This document shows positions 11,470 to 23,051 of a DNA stretch of 64,000 nt, in pieces. Every line of letters begins with the position of its first letter. Within the stretch, counting starts at the first letter, position 1. The notes under the pieces were generated by a model that was not told the origin of the DNA, made no database searches, and was given only the letters and a program-made list of their open reading frames with translations. Source of the stretch: Leguminivora glycinivorella (lineage: Eukaryota > Arthropoda > Insecta > Lepidoptera > Tortricidae); the NCBI RefSeq assembly GCF_023078275.1, contig NC_062985.1:372001-436000 (forward strand), in the 5' to 3' direction. The translations under genes and the position numbers were made by a program.

Positions 11470-11706
11470 CGTACCTAAAGTCGCCGTCAATAAAATTTGT
11501 GGACAATGTAAACAAACCTTGTAGTCAAAATGTCTTCAATTTCTATTCTAACTCATCAGATACTGGCTAAATCCATGTGTTATTTCATCAATTCATATCA
11601 CATTATGATCCTCAACTTTTAAAATAATATAAATGTACTAAACTATTGATATTTTATATAATGGTTTGTTTACATTGTTGACAATTTCTATTGACAGCGA
11701 TTTTAC
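11470..11706. mobile_element. Small inverted-repeat element
   Basis: GTCAATAAAATTTGTGGACA and GTAAACAAACC at the left are mirrored at 11664-11706 (GGTTTGTTTACATTGTTGAC). Arms are about 40 bp. Confidence 0.5.
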
Positions 11707-11778
11707 CTTGTTACTACCTATAGTGATTTTGATTAAATCATTATTAGCCATTTTTCCTACTACTTAAACGAAATTTTA

Positions 11779-12013
11779 ATCCCCGATGCGAAAACGACGG
11801 GCGAAATAAGTTTGACGAATTTGTCTGTCTGTCTGTCTGTCTGTCTGACTGTGTACGTGCGTCTGTCAGTGACATCGTAGCTCCCAAACGGATGAACCAA
11901 TTTAATTTTTTTTTTTGTTTGAAAGCTGTATTAATCGGTCTTCGGCTGTATTAATGTTTCAAATTGGTCCACTGTGTCGCGAGTTTTTACTAAATTTTAA
12001 CAACTTTTTATTT
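11779..12013 (+). repeat. Dispersed repeat D copy 3
   Basis: Diverged copy with the (TCTG)n tract and GACATCGTAGCTCCCAAACG. Confidence 0.6.
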
Positions 12014-12219
12014 TTACAAAAATTTTTATTACTTTCACACTAAACGGCCTTTAAGAGTCATTTCTGTTTACCCCTCCGGAAATGATAATTCCACTATTTA
12101 TTTTATTATTTTATTTTTATTCATAATAATTAACACAGCATTACAGATAAACCAAAGCACTGTGAAAATACATATATGATCCTTATATATACATTACGGG
12201 AAAAAGTTGACATAACAAT

Positions 12220-12640
12220 AAACACTAATAAGGCACAGAAGAAGGACGAACATCCATCATCTCGCTGAACCTCAGACATTCATCACGTACAACCATCCAT
12301 CTACTAGCAAACACATCACATTCAGGCGCTGATGCGAGGAGTAAATTCAAGCTGTGTAATGCTCGAACAAAAGGAGAGTTCCTTCTCGACACTGTTCGGG
12401 AACTTGGCACTGACAGAAGACAGCGGTTTCGAGGCCGAAACTCAATTTAGACGGTATCGGGACAAGCAGCCGTACTACTTGTGGTGTCAATTCGACGCAG
12501 TCAGAGTCACCGCGTAGGATGGTACAAATTGCAGTGAGAAGTGCCGAACTGCGTCTTACCTCGAGTGAGTTATATCCCAGCATTCCTAACAAAAATTTGG
12601 TGGGATAGAGAAATGGGTAATACCCGTACAATTTTCTGTA
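12220..12640 (-). pseudogene. LINE reverse-transcriptase ORF, C-terminal remnant with frameshift
   Basis: On the minus strand one frame reads LLGMLGYNSLEVRRSSALLT and on to about 12360. The next frame continues SPFVRALHSLNLLLASAPEC and SEMMDVRPSSVPY to a stop at 12225. GYNSL-x-x-RR is a motif I associate with the tail of insect non-LTR retrotransposon ORF2. It is truncated at its 5' side, frameshifted and dead. Confidence 0.5.
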
Positions 12641-12789
12641 TAGAACTATGTAACCATTACTAGTATAGTAGCATAATAGGTGCGTAATTAGCTGTTGAAA
12701 TGTAACGACATTTTGTCACACGAAGAAAACTCGATAAACTTGTTGCTCGGGAAAAATAATTATGTAGGTGTATTGGAATTATCCATATG

Positions 12790-12962
12790 AATATGTATTA
12801 TAAATGGGAAAGTGTGTGTGTCTGTTTGTTTGTCCGTCTTTCACGGAAAAACGGAGCGACGAATTGACGTGATTTTTTAAGTGGAGATAGTTGAAGAGAT
12901 GGAGAGTGACATAGACTACTTTTTGTCTCTTTCTAACGCGAGCGAAGCTGCGGGCAAAAGCT
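12790..12962 (-). repeat. Dispersed repeat G copy
   Basis: It runs TATTATAAATGGGAAAGTG to GCGGGCAAAAGCTA, inverted relative to the usual left end. Confidence 0.65.
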
Positions 12963-13239
12963 ATTTTCCTTATAAAGGCGATAGTTCTAAATATTGCCGC
13001 GTTAAAAATGACTACTTAGAGTAATTCAGTTTAATGGTATGATTTTTTAATAATTCTTGTGACCAACCTTCGGCCAACTTTGCAATGTTTTTTCTTTAAA
13101 CCTACATTTACCGATGGAAGGAATTCAGCGTAGTTAATACTATAAGAATCATTTAATAAACGATAATCAGCATTGACACAATAAAAAAGAGGGGGTTGTT
13201 GAAACACTTTGGGTTACAAATTCAAGTATTATTTATTTA
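12963..13239. other. Unassigned AT-rich DNA
   Basis: Nothing recognised. Confidence 0.4.
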
Positions 13240-13926
13240 TACACGGTGTTTCCGGTATCACTCAAAACCTCAGACACCCCAACTGATTTTTATTTTCTTA
13301 AACTCATCTAGAGTATTCATCTTTTAATCTGATCGTTACTTTTTTTTAAATTGAATTTTTAATTTTCTGTACAGCTCTACTTGACTTTTAGCTCTACACT
13401 CAATGAAATAATTGCTAACTACCATCATAAACCATAAGACTATTTATTTGTGTACGTTACTGCAACGACATAAGGTTTACCAATAGACAGCTAAGATGTC
13501 ACTGTAAAACACTTTAAAGCTTTGTCACAGTAAACTTCAAATTAGACAGGTAATCGCAGTAAGCAAATAAACTCAATATTCAAAATGACAAGGTTGTAAT
13601 TAGGTACGAGTTCAATTTGTTATGACTTATGATAAACATTAAGATTAAACTGATAAACAACGTCAAACTAGTAGCGGAAAAAATAATCGTCCAAGTAACC
13701 GGCCAGTATTAATACCCCTAAATACTGAAAAAAGGTAAACAACCTCTAGCAATGCGATATACACAATGTTGTATTACGAGTACAATAGAATGGGCACGTA
13801 AAAAATAACTAATAATATTAATTTAAATAAAAATATTACCCCCATCAAGATATAGTTCAATCGATTCTACTCTCGATTCTGAACAAACTGTTGTCAGGTT
13901 TTTAGTGTTAAGTGAAACACGGTGTA
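13240..13926 (+). mobile_element. DNA element family K copy 1
   Basis: A 687-bp unit with imperfect inverted ends TACACGGTGTTTCCGG and GTGAAACACGGTGTA. Copy 2, inverted, is 32165-32741. It contains no open frame of note. Confidence 0.65.
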
Positions 13927-14312
13927 TACACCCTGTTTTTATTGAATTCCGTTAACTTTAAGGGAAGGTTCTTTAGATCAAATGCAATTAATTTCTCTAA
14001 GAAACTAGTGTCTCGACTCGGACGGTTATTGAGTTATTAAAAAAATAATGATAATTCCTGATCACGTGTGTGACAGCCTTTACCAATTCCTAATGTTATT
14101 TGTTTTGACATGTGCCGTCAATCATTTGACATGACACTAACTTGAATGCTATTATTAAGGGTATCTCACACTAATGAATTCATTTATTATGTATGAAAAC
14201 GATGAAATATTTTTTTTGCCAATTTAACTAAAAGTGGATATACAGGGTGGTTCCTGATAATAACCTAACGATGTGTCGAATTTAACGGAAAACAAAAAAA
14301 AACACGGTGTAT
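13927..14312 (+). mobile_element. DNA element family L copy 1, abutting K1
   Basis: Ends TACACCCTGTTTTTATTGAA and AACACGGTGTATAA are imperfect inverted repeats with CCGTTAA steps. Copies: 30245-30600 and 58758-59315. K1 and L1 share the TATAC junction. Confidence 0.6.
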
Positions 14313-15413
14313 AATTTTAAAACCCACTTCCTACTCAAAAATTTATTTTTTCTAATATACCTACCAACCTACTGTATAACATTTCCTGGCAGTTGTCGTC
14401 AAGTCTTGTTTTGAACTTGCATCAAACATGCCAAGCACGTTGGCAAGAAAGACGGCAGTTCGAGTGCCAACTCGCAAATTTTACGCTCATTACGTTATTA
14501 GTTAGTTTAGCTAGCTAACTTTACGTTACGGGCCCATTTGAGTAATATTTATAGGATATCACAGCGATACTGTAGTGGGATGTCAGTGGTTTGTGTAACT
14601 TTTGAGTACATCTATTCCATCTATTAAATTGTCTTTAATTAGATATCCGGTCTATATCCTGCATTACCTATATTGGTCATCATCCTCAGGGCAATTCCAC
14701 GTAACTGTAATGTAAGTGACCACTTCATTGCATGTTTTTTTTATTTATGATGCAAATTGAAGTCTTAATTTATCTCTAGATAAGCCTACTTTTAATCCTT
14801 AGATATATTGATATTTAAATTAGCACCATGAATAAAAAAACATGCAAATAATTGGTCACTTACATTACTCTGTTACATGGAATTACCCCTCATTGGGATT
14901 AGTCCGGTTTCCTCGCGATGTTTTCCTTCACCGAAAAGCGATTGGCAAATATCAAATGGCATTTCTTACATACAAGTCGCTCGCTCTTACATCCAGACCA
15001 GCGCTTCCTTTTGTATGCTTGTTTAATTCATAATTATTTATTTATTGGTATCAATTTAAATCATTAGGATCGCGTAATTACACGAATCCAATATCGTGCT
15101 TCAAACGTAAGAAAACCATGGTGAAATTCCCGTGGGGAGGCCTGTCTATTAGCAATGGACGTCTTTTGGTTGATATGCTGAAGATGAACTTAATCAATTG
15201 CCAAATGTATTATTATAACCATATTAAGATTACCCTAGTTATTCGACATTTCCGTCAGATTCCATCAAAAGAGGCCCTAACAGTGAACAAACCGACGCGA
15301 CAAACAACTACCTCTATCAAGTTACGGTCAATATTTATTCCCCGAGAGCGGCATTCGAATATATAACAATTTCATCCGGATTTGATGTCGATTAATAGTA
15401 AATTTGTGACGAA
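14313..15413. repeat. Intergenic repeat debris, no gene
   Basis: 14691-14752 and 14826-14888 are inverted (AATGTAAGTGACC and GGTCACTTACATT). 14910-14945 (CGCGATGTTTTCCTTCACCG) and 15120-15185 (CCCGTGGGGAGGCCTGTCTA) look like common lepidopteran LINE-associated pieces. The short open frames here are explained by them. Confidence 0.45.
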
Positions 15414-15581
15414 TACAATATACCAGCGAGTTATCACACGCACACACACTTGTTTGAATAAACCAATTGAAATAATTATCAACTAAATCTAATATTATTC
15501 TGCACCGTAATTCACATTTTTACATTTTCATCGAGGTCTGAACATATCAAAACGCCATAAAACTGATGTGCCCGACTTATA
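15414..15581 (+). repeat. Direct duplicate X1
   Basis: About 168 bp starting ATATACCAGCGAGTTATCAC recurs in the same orientation at 20041-20206 with few differences. The pair brackets the nested palindromic region. Confidence 0.7.
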
Positions 15582-15918
15582 TTCTTTTCTTAAAATTAAT
15601 AAGTAACCCATAAAGTAAACCCATATTATATTCTTTTCTTAAAATTAATAAGTATCAAATCGAAATCAGATTTTTTTTTTATTTAAAAAGAGTCTCTTGT
15701 AGTAAAGCGATGGTGTTAGCATCAAAAACCAGGACACTGCGGGCTTGGCCGCTCGCCAACAAGGAGATTTTGGATACGGGCAATGCCCCTTTGTATAGGA
15801 TTTTGATGTTTAGTGAGCTTCGCATTCGGTATATGGTTTTTATATGGGTAATTAATTAATTACGAACACCGCATCAGTTTCGGCAATTACGACCAAAGCT
15901 GCAGAGCCTAAAGGTTAA

Positions 15919-16058
15919 ACCCCTTATTCATAAACGTACTCTAAAGTTATCAAGCCGATAAAGTTCGTTTGTCCTTTTCTATCACACCAATACGTGGGAA
16001 AGGGACAAACGAACTTTATCGGCTTGATAACTTTAAAGTACGTTTATGAATAAGGGGG
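15919..16058. mobile_element. Palindromic MITE family M copy 1, TAA target site
   Basis: ACCCCTTATTCATAAACG and CGTTTATGAATAAGGGGG end a near-perfect 140-bp palindrome between TAA (16016-side 15916-15918 and 16059-16061). Copy 2 is 52936-53073. A 3-bp TAA site fits PIF/Harbinger-type transposition. Confidence 0.7.
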
Positions 16059-16085
16059 TAAATGTACAATCGTTGTCGCTCCTTA

Positions 16086-16475
16086 GTCCGTTTTCACATT
16101 ATCCGATCCGATATCGGATGTTGGAAGGATTTCAATGGAAAAAGTCAAAGATGGCGCCTGTAATGATAATAATAATAAATAAATAAATATTATAGGACAT
16201 TCTTACACAGATTGACTGAGGCCGACGGTAAGCTCAAGAAGGCTTGTGTTGTGGATACTCAGACAACGATATATATAATATATAAATACTTATATACATA
16301 GAAAACATCCATGACTCAGGAACAAATATCTGTGCTCATCACACAAATAAATGCCCTTACCGGGATTCGAACCCGGGACCGCGGCGTAGCAGGCAGGGTC
16401 ACTACCGACTGCGCCAGACCGGTCGTCAAAATGTATCCGACATTTGATATCGGATCGGATAATGTGAAAACGCAC
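16086..16475. mobile_element. MITE family F copy 2 with nested SINE
   Basis: TTA (16083-16085 and 16476-16478) flanks ends GTCCGTTTTCACATTATCCG and its near inverse. A SINE (16188-16427) splits it. Confidence 0.75.
16188..16427 (-). mobile_element. tRNA-derived SINE S1, full copy
   Basis: Minus strand: A box TGGCGCAGTCGG, B box GGGTTCGAATCCCGG, then a unique body (ACACAGATATTTGTTCCTGA, CTCAAGAAGGCTTG) and a (TTTA)n tail at 16175-16190. Same family: 24886-25152, 35553-35745, 48235-48450. Confidence 0.8.
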
Positions 16476-17094
16476 TTAAGCTTATCGTAGCATATCTATC
16501 TTTATCATAATTCCGTACTCGACACCCATACAACCATTTCAGTCGCAAAATCTTCAAATCAGTAACTAACTGTCAAATGTGACATAACGCGTGGTAACGT
16601 CGTGCAAACAATGCGACCGTATTGATACAATAACAAAATGTAGTCGTCGTGTGCACTCGTTACGGTAACAAAATGTGTACGAATTTGTGGCTGTCAATGT
16701 CACTGTCAGAATGACTTTTAACGACACTTTATTAGTCGACGTTTGCACACATAACGGTAACAACATGTGGACGAATTTGTGGCTGTCATTGTCACTGTCA
16801 GAACGGTTTCTGACAGTGACATTGACAGAATTTATACACACATGTGTAGGTCTGATTACCGAACTGCTCCTAAACCACTGTATCCGCAAATGACAATCTG
16901 AAATACGAAGGTTTCTCAAACTGTCTTGTGAAGTTGTGGACTGGTTGCTTTGAATCATTTAAATATGAGCGAATTAAATAATAATAAACGACGACGACCA
17001 TTTAAGCACTCTTCGACATTTTATAGAAATGTGGGAAAGTTAAGAAAAGTGCAGAATGATAATACAAATAGATAAGCACTTTATAGTTACTTAA

Positions 17095-17217
17095 CACTTT
17101 CGAAACCGGGCTCTACGCGGCGCTACGACATTTTCGCTACATACGGGGAAACCCATGTAATCGGCTACGCTTCTACGAGCGGTGTGCCCGACAGTCGGGT
17201 TCTTGGTAGCGAAAGTG
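17095..17217. mobile_element. TTAA-targeting MITE with empty site in the opposite arm
   Basis: TTAA at 17091-17094 and 17218-17221 flanks 123 bp with inverted ends CACTTTCG and CGAAAGTG. The other arm of the foldback has a single TTAA at 19181-19184 in matching context, which is the unfilled site. Confidence 0.8.
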
Positions 17218-18017
17218 TTAATGTATTAAATATATTATTTTTAATTCTTATTGATAAAAATGAAGTGTAGTGTTGCTTTACACAATAAAAGTAGGAATCA
17301 AATGAAATAGAGTATTTACTGTGATATTAATAGAATTTCTGTTGCGCAATGATAGTTTTTCTCAGTACAGATGCTGCTTTTTTTAACGCAGTAGTGCGAG
17401 CAAATCAAGCAATGATTCATTTCTTGTCTGGTCGAAACTCTTAGCTTAGATTTAGGTACTGAAAATCGTCGTACGATACACGTGCGAAAAGGACATTCAC
17501 AACTCGTGTCGATTTAAAACACTCCCTTCGTTCGTGTATTAATTTATCGCTACTCGTATCGATTTTCCTCTTTTCCGCACTCGTATCTACAAGTATTTTG
17601 TTTGGGTTACAAAAAAAACACATTATTTACTCTACTACGTTTTATTTAATGTCTCTTTAACATTACAAATTTGTAGACACTTATCTATACAAAAATCTTG
17701 ACAAAAGAAGTAAAGATCGCTGAAATTAATGTTGATAGTAATATTAATGACAACTACTTCAACAAGTGTCAATTGTGAAATGCCGCAAAATACTAGTTGC
17801 TCTATAGAAGACCATAATAATATGATCCCCGATCCTTTACAACCCAGCAGCTCGGTACGCACGTTACAATTTTTTTTTAATCTTCTTTAGTGAGGGCAAC
17901 TGAGTACGACGGCATATTTAATTGTTTATAAAGTTTGAGGATACCTGGAAAAAAATAATACAAGAAGCCATTTTGAAAATATAATAAATATTCACTGCTT
18001 TCGGTCACGCGTGTACG

Positions 18018-18073
18018 CTGCGACCATTTTGCGACCGTTTGTCGACCGTTTGGTGACCGTTTGGCGACTGTTT
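18018..18073 (+). repeat. Short GACCGTTT tandem
   Basis: Five 10-11-bp steps of the form GCGACCATTT, TGCGACCGTT, TGTCGACCGTT, TGGTGACCGTT, TGGCGACTGTT. CGCCAAACGGT at 18483 is an inverted echo. Confidence 0.6.
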
Positions 18074-18660
18074 TTTACATGGAATATTACCGTCTTAATC
18101 CATATTTTAACAACTTTATTGGTTTTCTAGGCATTATTTTTATTATTTTAGTATAGTATATGCACCGGAGCACTAAAACTTCACCAATCAATATACATAA
18201 CACGCAAACACCGAGTAGTCAATAATATTATTACTGGTTAAACTGAGGTAAATTGATGGCGCGTTGATAAAATTAGACTTATTTTATGAAATCACTCGAG
18301 CAATTTAATTGGCCATGGTAATTAGCCCACATTATATTACAAATGCAAACAATATTTATCTTTAACAAATTCTTACGCCATTACATTTTAATGTCAAATG
18401 ATTTTATTTCTTTTTTACTTTGACGTCTCTGACAGTCGCCATTTGAAAAGAATGAAATGAACGAATGATTTTGGGAAAGTAGTCGCCAAACGGTAACAAT
18501 GTGTGCACGCGTAGTGCACACTTCTGTCACTTCTGTGACCATTTGTGCCTGTTACCAATCGTCCCCATTTGGGTCGCCGCGACTAAACGTCGACCGTACT
18601 GCGACTAAGCATTGAGACCCGAAGACCTGTGTGTACACAAAATAGGAGGATTTGCGTAGG

Positions 18661-18720
18661 AACGGCGACCGATTATGGTTATATGGGTGCAGACCCATAT
18701 AACCATAATCGGTCGCCGTT
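18661..18720. repeat. Perfect 28-bp hairpin with 4-nt loop
   Basis: 18661-18688 and 18693-18720 are exact inverse copies (AACGGCGACCGATTATGGTT and on) around GCAG. It sits exactly at the inner edge of the right foldback arm. Confidence 0.9.
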
Positions 18721-19844
18721 TAGTGTCTACAAATTTGTAATGTTAAAGAGACATAAATAAAACTTAGTAGAGTACATAATGTGTTTTTTTTTGTAACCCA
18801 AACAAAATACTTGTAGATACGAGTGCGGAAAAGAGGAAAATCGATACGAGTAGCGATAAATTAATACACGAACGAAGGGAGTGTTTTTAATCGACACGAG
18901 TTGTGAATGTCCTTTTCGCACGTGCATCGTATGACGATTTTCAGTACCTAAATCTAAGCTAAGAGTTTCGACCAGACAAGAAATGAATCATTGCTTGATT
19001 TGCTCGCACTACTGCGTGTAAAAAGCAGCATCTGTACTGAAAAAAACTATCATTGCGCAACAGAAATTCTATTAATATCACAGTAAATACTCTATTTCAT
19101 TTGATTCTTACTTTTATTGTGTAAAGCAACACTGCACTTCATTTTTATCAATAAGAATTAAAAATTATATATTTAATACATTAAGTAAATATAAAGTGCT
19201 TATCTATTTGTATTATCATTCTGCACTTTTCTTAACTTTCCCACATTTCTATAAAATGTCGAAGAGTGCTTAAATGGTCGTCGTCGTTTATTATTATTTA
19301 ATTCGCTCATATTTAAATGATTCAAAGCAACCAGTCCACAACTTCACAAGAAAGTTTGAGAAACCTTCGTATTTCAGATTGTCATTTGCGGTTACAGTGG
19401 TTTAGGAGCAGTTCGGTAATCAGACCTACACATGTGTGTACAAATTCTGTCAATGTCACTGTCAGAAACCGTTCTGACAGTGACAATGACAGCCACAAAT
19501 TCGTCCACATGTTGTTACCGTTATGTGTGCAAACGTCGACTAATAAAGTGTCGTTAAAAGTCATTCTGACAGTGACATTGACAGCCACAAATTCGTACAC
19601 ATTTTGTTACCGTAACGAGTGCACACGACGACTACATTTTGTTATTGTAACAATACGGTCGCATTGTTTGCACGACGTTACCACGCGTTATGTCACATTT
19701 GACAGTTAGTTACTGATTTGAAGATTTTGCGACTGAAATGGTTGTATGGGGAGCCAGTAGCATAACGTTCGTCCCGTAACGTGAACGATTGTCACATCAG
19801 CCTGGCTGATTTTAATAGTAAAGGCTAGTAAAAGATTCGACTTA

Positions 19845-19977
19845 GTGCGTTTTCACATTATCCGATCCGATATCGGATGTCGGACCGATATCCCATACAT
19901 TGCAGGCGCCATCTTGAATTTTTTCTATTGAAATCCTTCCGACATCCGATATCGGATCGGATAATGTGAAAACGGCC
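19845..19977. mobile_element. MITE family F copy 3
   Basis: TTA (19842-19844 and 19978-19980) flanks GTGCGTTTTCACATTATCCG and its inverse; 133 bp, near-palindromic. Confidence 0.8.
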
Positions 19978-20040
19978 TTAGCTTACCTTAGGAAATCCTT
20001 TAGAGACACATCAGTAAGTTGTTCCATACTTTTGCTTGGC

Positions 20041-20206
20041 TACAATATACCAGCGAGTTATCACACGCACACACACTTGTTTGAATAAACTAATTGAAAT
20101 AATTATCAACTAAATCTACTAATATTCTGCACCGTAATTCACATTTTTACATTTTCATCGAGGTCTGAACACAGCAAAACGTCATAAAACTGATGTGCCC
20201 GACTTG
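20041..20206 (+). repeat. Direct duplicate X2
   Basis: Partner of 15414-15581; lacks a TAT near the middle and ends at CTGATGTGCCCGACTT. Confidence 0.7.
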
Positions 20207-20372
20207 ACAGAATCCATGACATACTTTTTTGAAATATTAACTTGAGTTTTTAAAAATAGAGGTCGTAATAGTGTTAGCAGTTATGGGTGAAACGCAGTGA
20301 ACGAAAAAACCAGTGAAACGCATTGAAGTATAAATGGTGAAACGTAGTTATTCAATGCTCTTTGGGTGAAAG

Positions 20373-20661
20373 TAGTGATGTGCAGGTTGCGGAAACTTTG
20401 CAAAAAAATCTTAAATTTCCTGAAAAATTCACGAAACTTTCACGAAAAATAAAGGGAATTTTAATTTATGAAATGGAAAGTTTCCATCCATACAAATTAT
20501 GGAAAGTTTCCGAAATAAAACTATGGAAACGGATTAAATCGCGTATAATGAATTTAAAATACATCCCGACGTTTCGAACTCTTTACAGCGTTCGTGGTTT
20601 CCGAAGTTTTCCTAAGTCAAAATTTCAGAATTTTGGAAATTTTCCGTCGGCACAATCAGTA
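20373..20661. mobile_element. hAT-like MITE
   Basis: Ends TAGTGATGTGCAGG and GCACAATCAGTA are imperfect inverted repeats flanked by GGTGAAAG (20365-20372) and CGTGAAAG (20662-20669), a 7/8 target duplication. The body is rich in GGAAAGTTTCC motifs. Part of it (20525-20605) also matches 50709-50790. Confidence 0.6.
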
Positions 20662-20669
20662 CGTGAAAG

Positions 20670-22314
20670 GGAAAGAGAAATATTAACAATTCATCGGATT
20701 GTGATACTATGGCCGGCCGTGAAAATCGTCTCTCTGACCACCCTGACAGATCGTATGGCTGTTGTAGCAAAACAGCCGCGCCGCTTGTTTCCGTACATTT
20801 TGTATCAAAATCGGTTTCACCTCTCGTGTATAATTTGCGCCTCCGCCACCCAAGCTTGAATTTTCCCAGAATTCATTGCCCAAAGCATCTAGTGTTGCCA
20901 GTTACCGTAAAACACTCTCGTATTACCGTCATCCACCGATAACAACACTATTTGTATTCCATCCATAGAGAAGAGACTATTTTGGTTACTTACTTTTAAA
21001 TTATCATACCTCTCTATGAGATGATTTTTAGAATGGACCATGTCTGATGGCAGTAAAGTTGGTTTTGCTATAATGTTGCTGTGGTAATATAGGATGCATT
21101 ATTTTTAGAGATTTGTGTATTGATGTAGTGAGGTTCTTAGGTTCGGGATATGAGTAACCCTTTCATAAAGTGCATATAAAATTTCATGTTCGAAATTACT
21201 TAGGTTGGTTGGTAAGCGATTGGATGGAACTCAGATATGTAATGCTCAATGATGTAACGATATTCTCGAGAATAGTTCTTAAAACAATTACAGTTAAGTA
21301 ATCGAAACGTATGGCAATCAATTTACCTGAACTTTAGGTTTTAGGTAATATACTTATTACTTAAGGCCATGCATCGATAAATATTAGGATTTTAGATTCA
21401 CTGGTGTGCTTAGCCCCGGAAACCTAGAGATCTAATTTTTGGATATGTATATCTTGACTATATGATTGAAATTTTTGTACAAGTCGAAACACGAAAGCTT
21501 ACAATTTTCTCGATAGAAATCTAACCCAAAGAGAGGTCTTAATTTTTCGTTTAACTAACATTGTGAGAAAAATATGCAACTTTAATCAGCCTAACCTACT
21601 TTAAAGTGAAGGTTTCCAAATTATCTAGTCTCTCGTAGAAGGAAATATTTTTTATTATCGTATATACAAAGATTTATCATCATTTACGATATCATGAATT
21701 CAACAGAAAACGGTCATTTTATGCGGTTTCGTTTCTCTTTCTTTCATACGTCAATAGTATACTCGCGTCCCTTTTGTCAAAAATGTCAGACGGCCGGCGG
21801 GCCCTGAGGAGGCAAGACCTATGTCAAATCGCGCAGCGTTTTTGACAATTTATTATTACGAAAATTTGGACGTAGTTTAGATAAAAGGATCCATTCTCAA
21901 AAAAATGACATTGAAATTAACGACTTTTCCTATTGACAGAAAGTTTAAATTCTATTGTCAATTTTTGTGTGTTCGGTCCTTTGACCTTAAACTACGTCCA
22001 TTTTGTGTATTTATTATGTATACGCATGTGTGCGTATTGCCAAAGCTACGTCAAACTCTATACTCTTTGAGTTACAAGATGCTATGAAATTTCGACACGA
22101 ACGATAATGTGTCCGTGGCCCTGTGGTACCAGCCATCAGCTAAATTTGCTAACTTCTAGGTGCCTTTTTTCCATTTTATTTCGAAATTTCTACTTTTTCT
22201 TTTTTTTTTCTTATTATACCAAATAAATTATAAAATAAAGAATTTAATATTGATTAATTGAAAAATAAGAATAGATATTGCAATAAAAAAAAATTACAAT
22301 GTTTAAGTTGGTTG
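20670..22314. other. Long stretch with no recognised gene
   Basis: AT-rich except near 20710-20900 and 21785-21840. ACGTAGTTTAGATAAAAGG at 21871 and CTTAAACTACGTCC at 21987 form a weak inverted pair. No exon with splice support found. Confidence 0.35.
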
Positions 22315-22440
22315 GCCACGCAACGGGATTTGAACCCACAACTCTGGAGTGAAATCCTTACGTGTACATATTGGACTGGACTGGTCCTGCCGGCCTGCTA
22401 AAGCTGATGTCCCTTGTTCGAATCCCGCCAAGGGTATTTA
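22315..22440. mobile_element. tRNA-like SINE remnants
   Basis: A minus-strand B box (GGGTTCAAATCCC, 22327-22339) and a plus-strand GTTCGAATCCCGCC (22418-22431) lie 90 bp apart. Neither gives a full tRNA fold. Confidence 0.4.
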
Positions 22441-22966
22441 TTAGTGTGACGAGTACTTACAGATATTTATTTGGCTCATTTTCTCATTTCATCATTTCCA
22501 AGGGCATTTACATAAACGACTCATGGTTTTATAGGTACTGATAAGTTGGATGTGTTTCAGTACAATTCTAAAATGTTAAATCTGCCGTTTCGGCTTGGCT
22601 ATTAAAACATAAGTAGTTATGTCGTTCCCTGCTATAATTCTTTGATATTTTATACTTAGTAGGTACGTACTTCACTGTCAAACAACCTGTATGGTCTGTG
22701 CAGTGATCTTTCTGTTCTGCGGTTGTCTGTGATTAAAATTCGTTGACGTTAGTATGTCAAAATATTTTATGTAGCGTATGCTAAAAATACAAAAGATAAA
22801 AAAACAACGGTATAATAAAGGAAAAAGACAGACTCCAGGTACATGGTTATTTTTTAAATACATCCAGCAGCAGGGCAGGCAGGGTCCAAGGTGACCGACC
22901 TACGCGCCGTGTACAGAAGTACCGCCTTCTGCATCTGACCTCTAGCGAGTCGCTCACTTTTGCTTA

Positions 22967-23051
22967 TGAGATCGTTCGCCGAAACGACGGTCAGGACAAT
23001 GATCGTCGAATCAACCAAGTATCTCGACCATTTTCGAGAACTGGCGCAGGT
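22967..23051 (+). CDS. Candidate 5' coding exon, unrecognised
   Basis: From ATG 22967 the frame reads MRSFAETTVRTMIVESTKYL, then DHFRELAQ, and ends at a strong donor (CAG|GTAAGT) in phase 0. The sequence from about 22880 is GC-richer than its surroundings and unrelated to repeats seen here. A second frame is also open across 22797-23052 without a Met, so the reading frame is uncertain. Phase 0 would be compatible with the exon at 29203, but a link is speculation. Confidence 0.2.

Larger units (their letters stand above)
16525..19750. mobile_element. 3.2-kb foldback element with about 1-kb arms
   Basis: The left arm 16525-17681 and right arm 18722-19750 are inverted copies with few differences, ending CCCATACAACCATTTCAGTC and its inverse. 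The left arm has one extra 127-bp block, a TTAA-type MITE. Each arm holds several copies of GACAGTGACATTGACAG. Both arms encode the same 130-codon open frame, differing at only a few residues, but it is low-complexity and resembles no protein I know. Spacer: 17682-18660. Confidence 0.7.

Noticed and set aside
16566..16958. 130-codon frame mirrored at 19317-19709
   Set aside because: It lies in both arms of the foldback, is built on repeated GACAGTGACA steps, and resembles no protein. Its conservation reflects recent duplication.
20362..20859. 165-codon plus-strand frame
   Set aside because: The first part is a hAT-like MITE with repeat Q inside; the rest has no motif.
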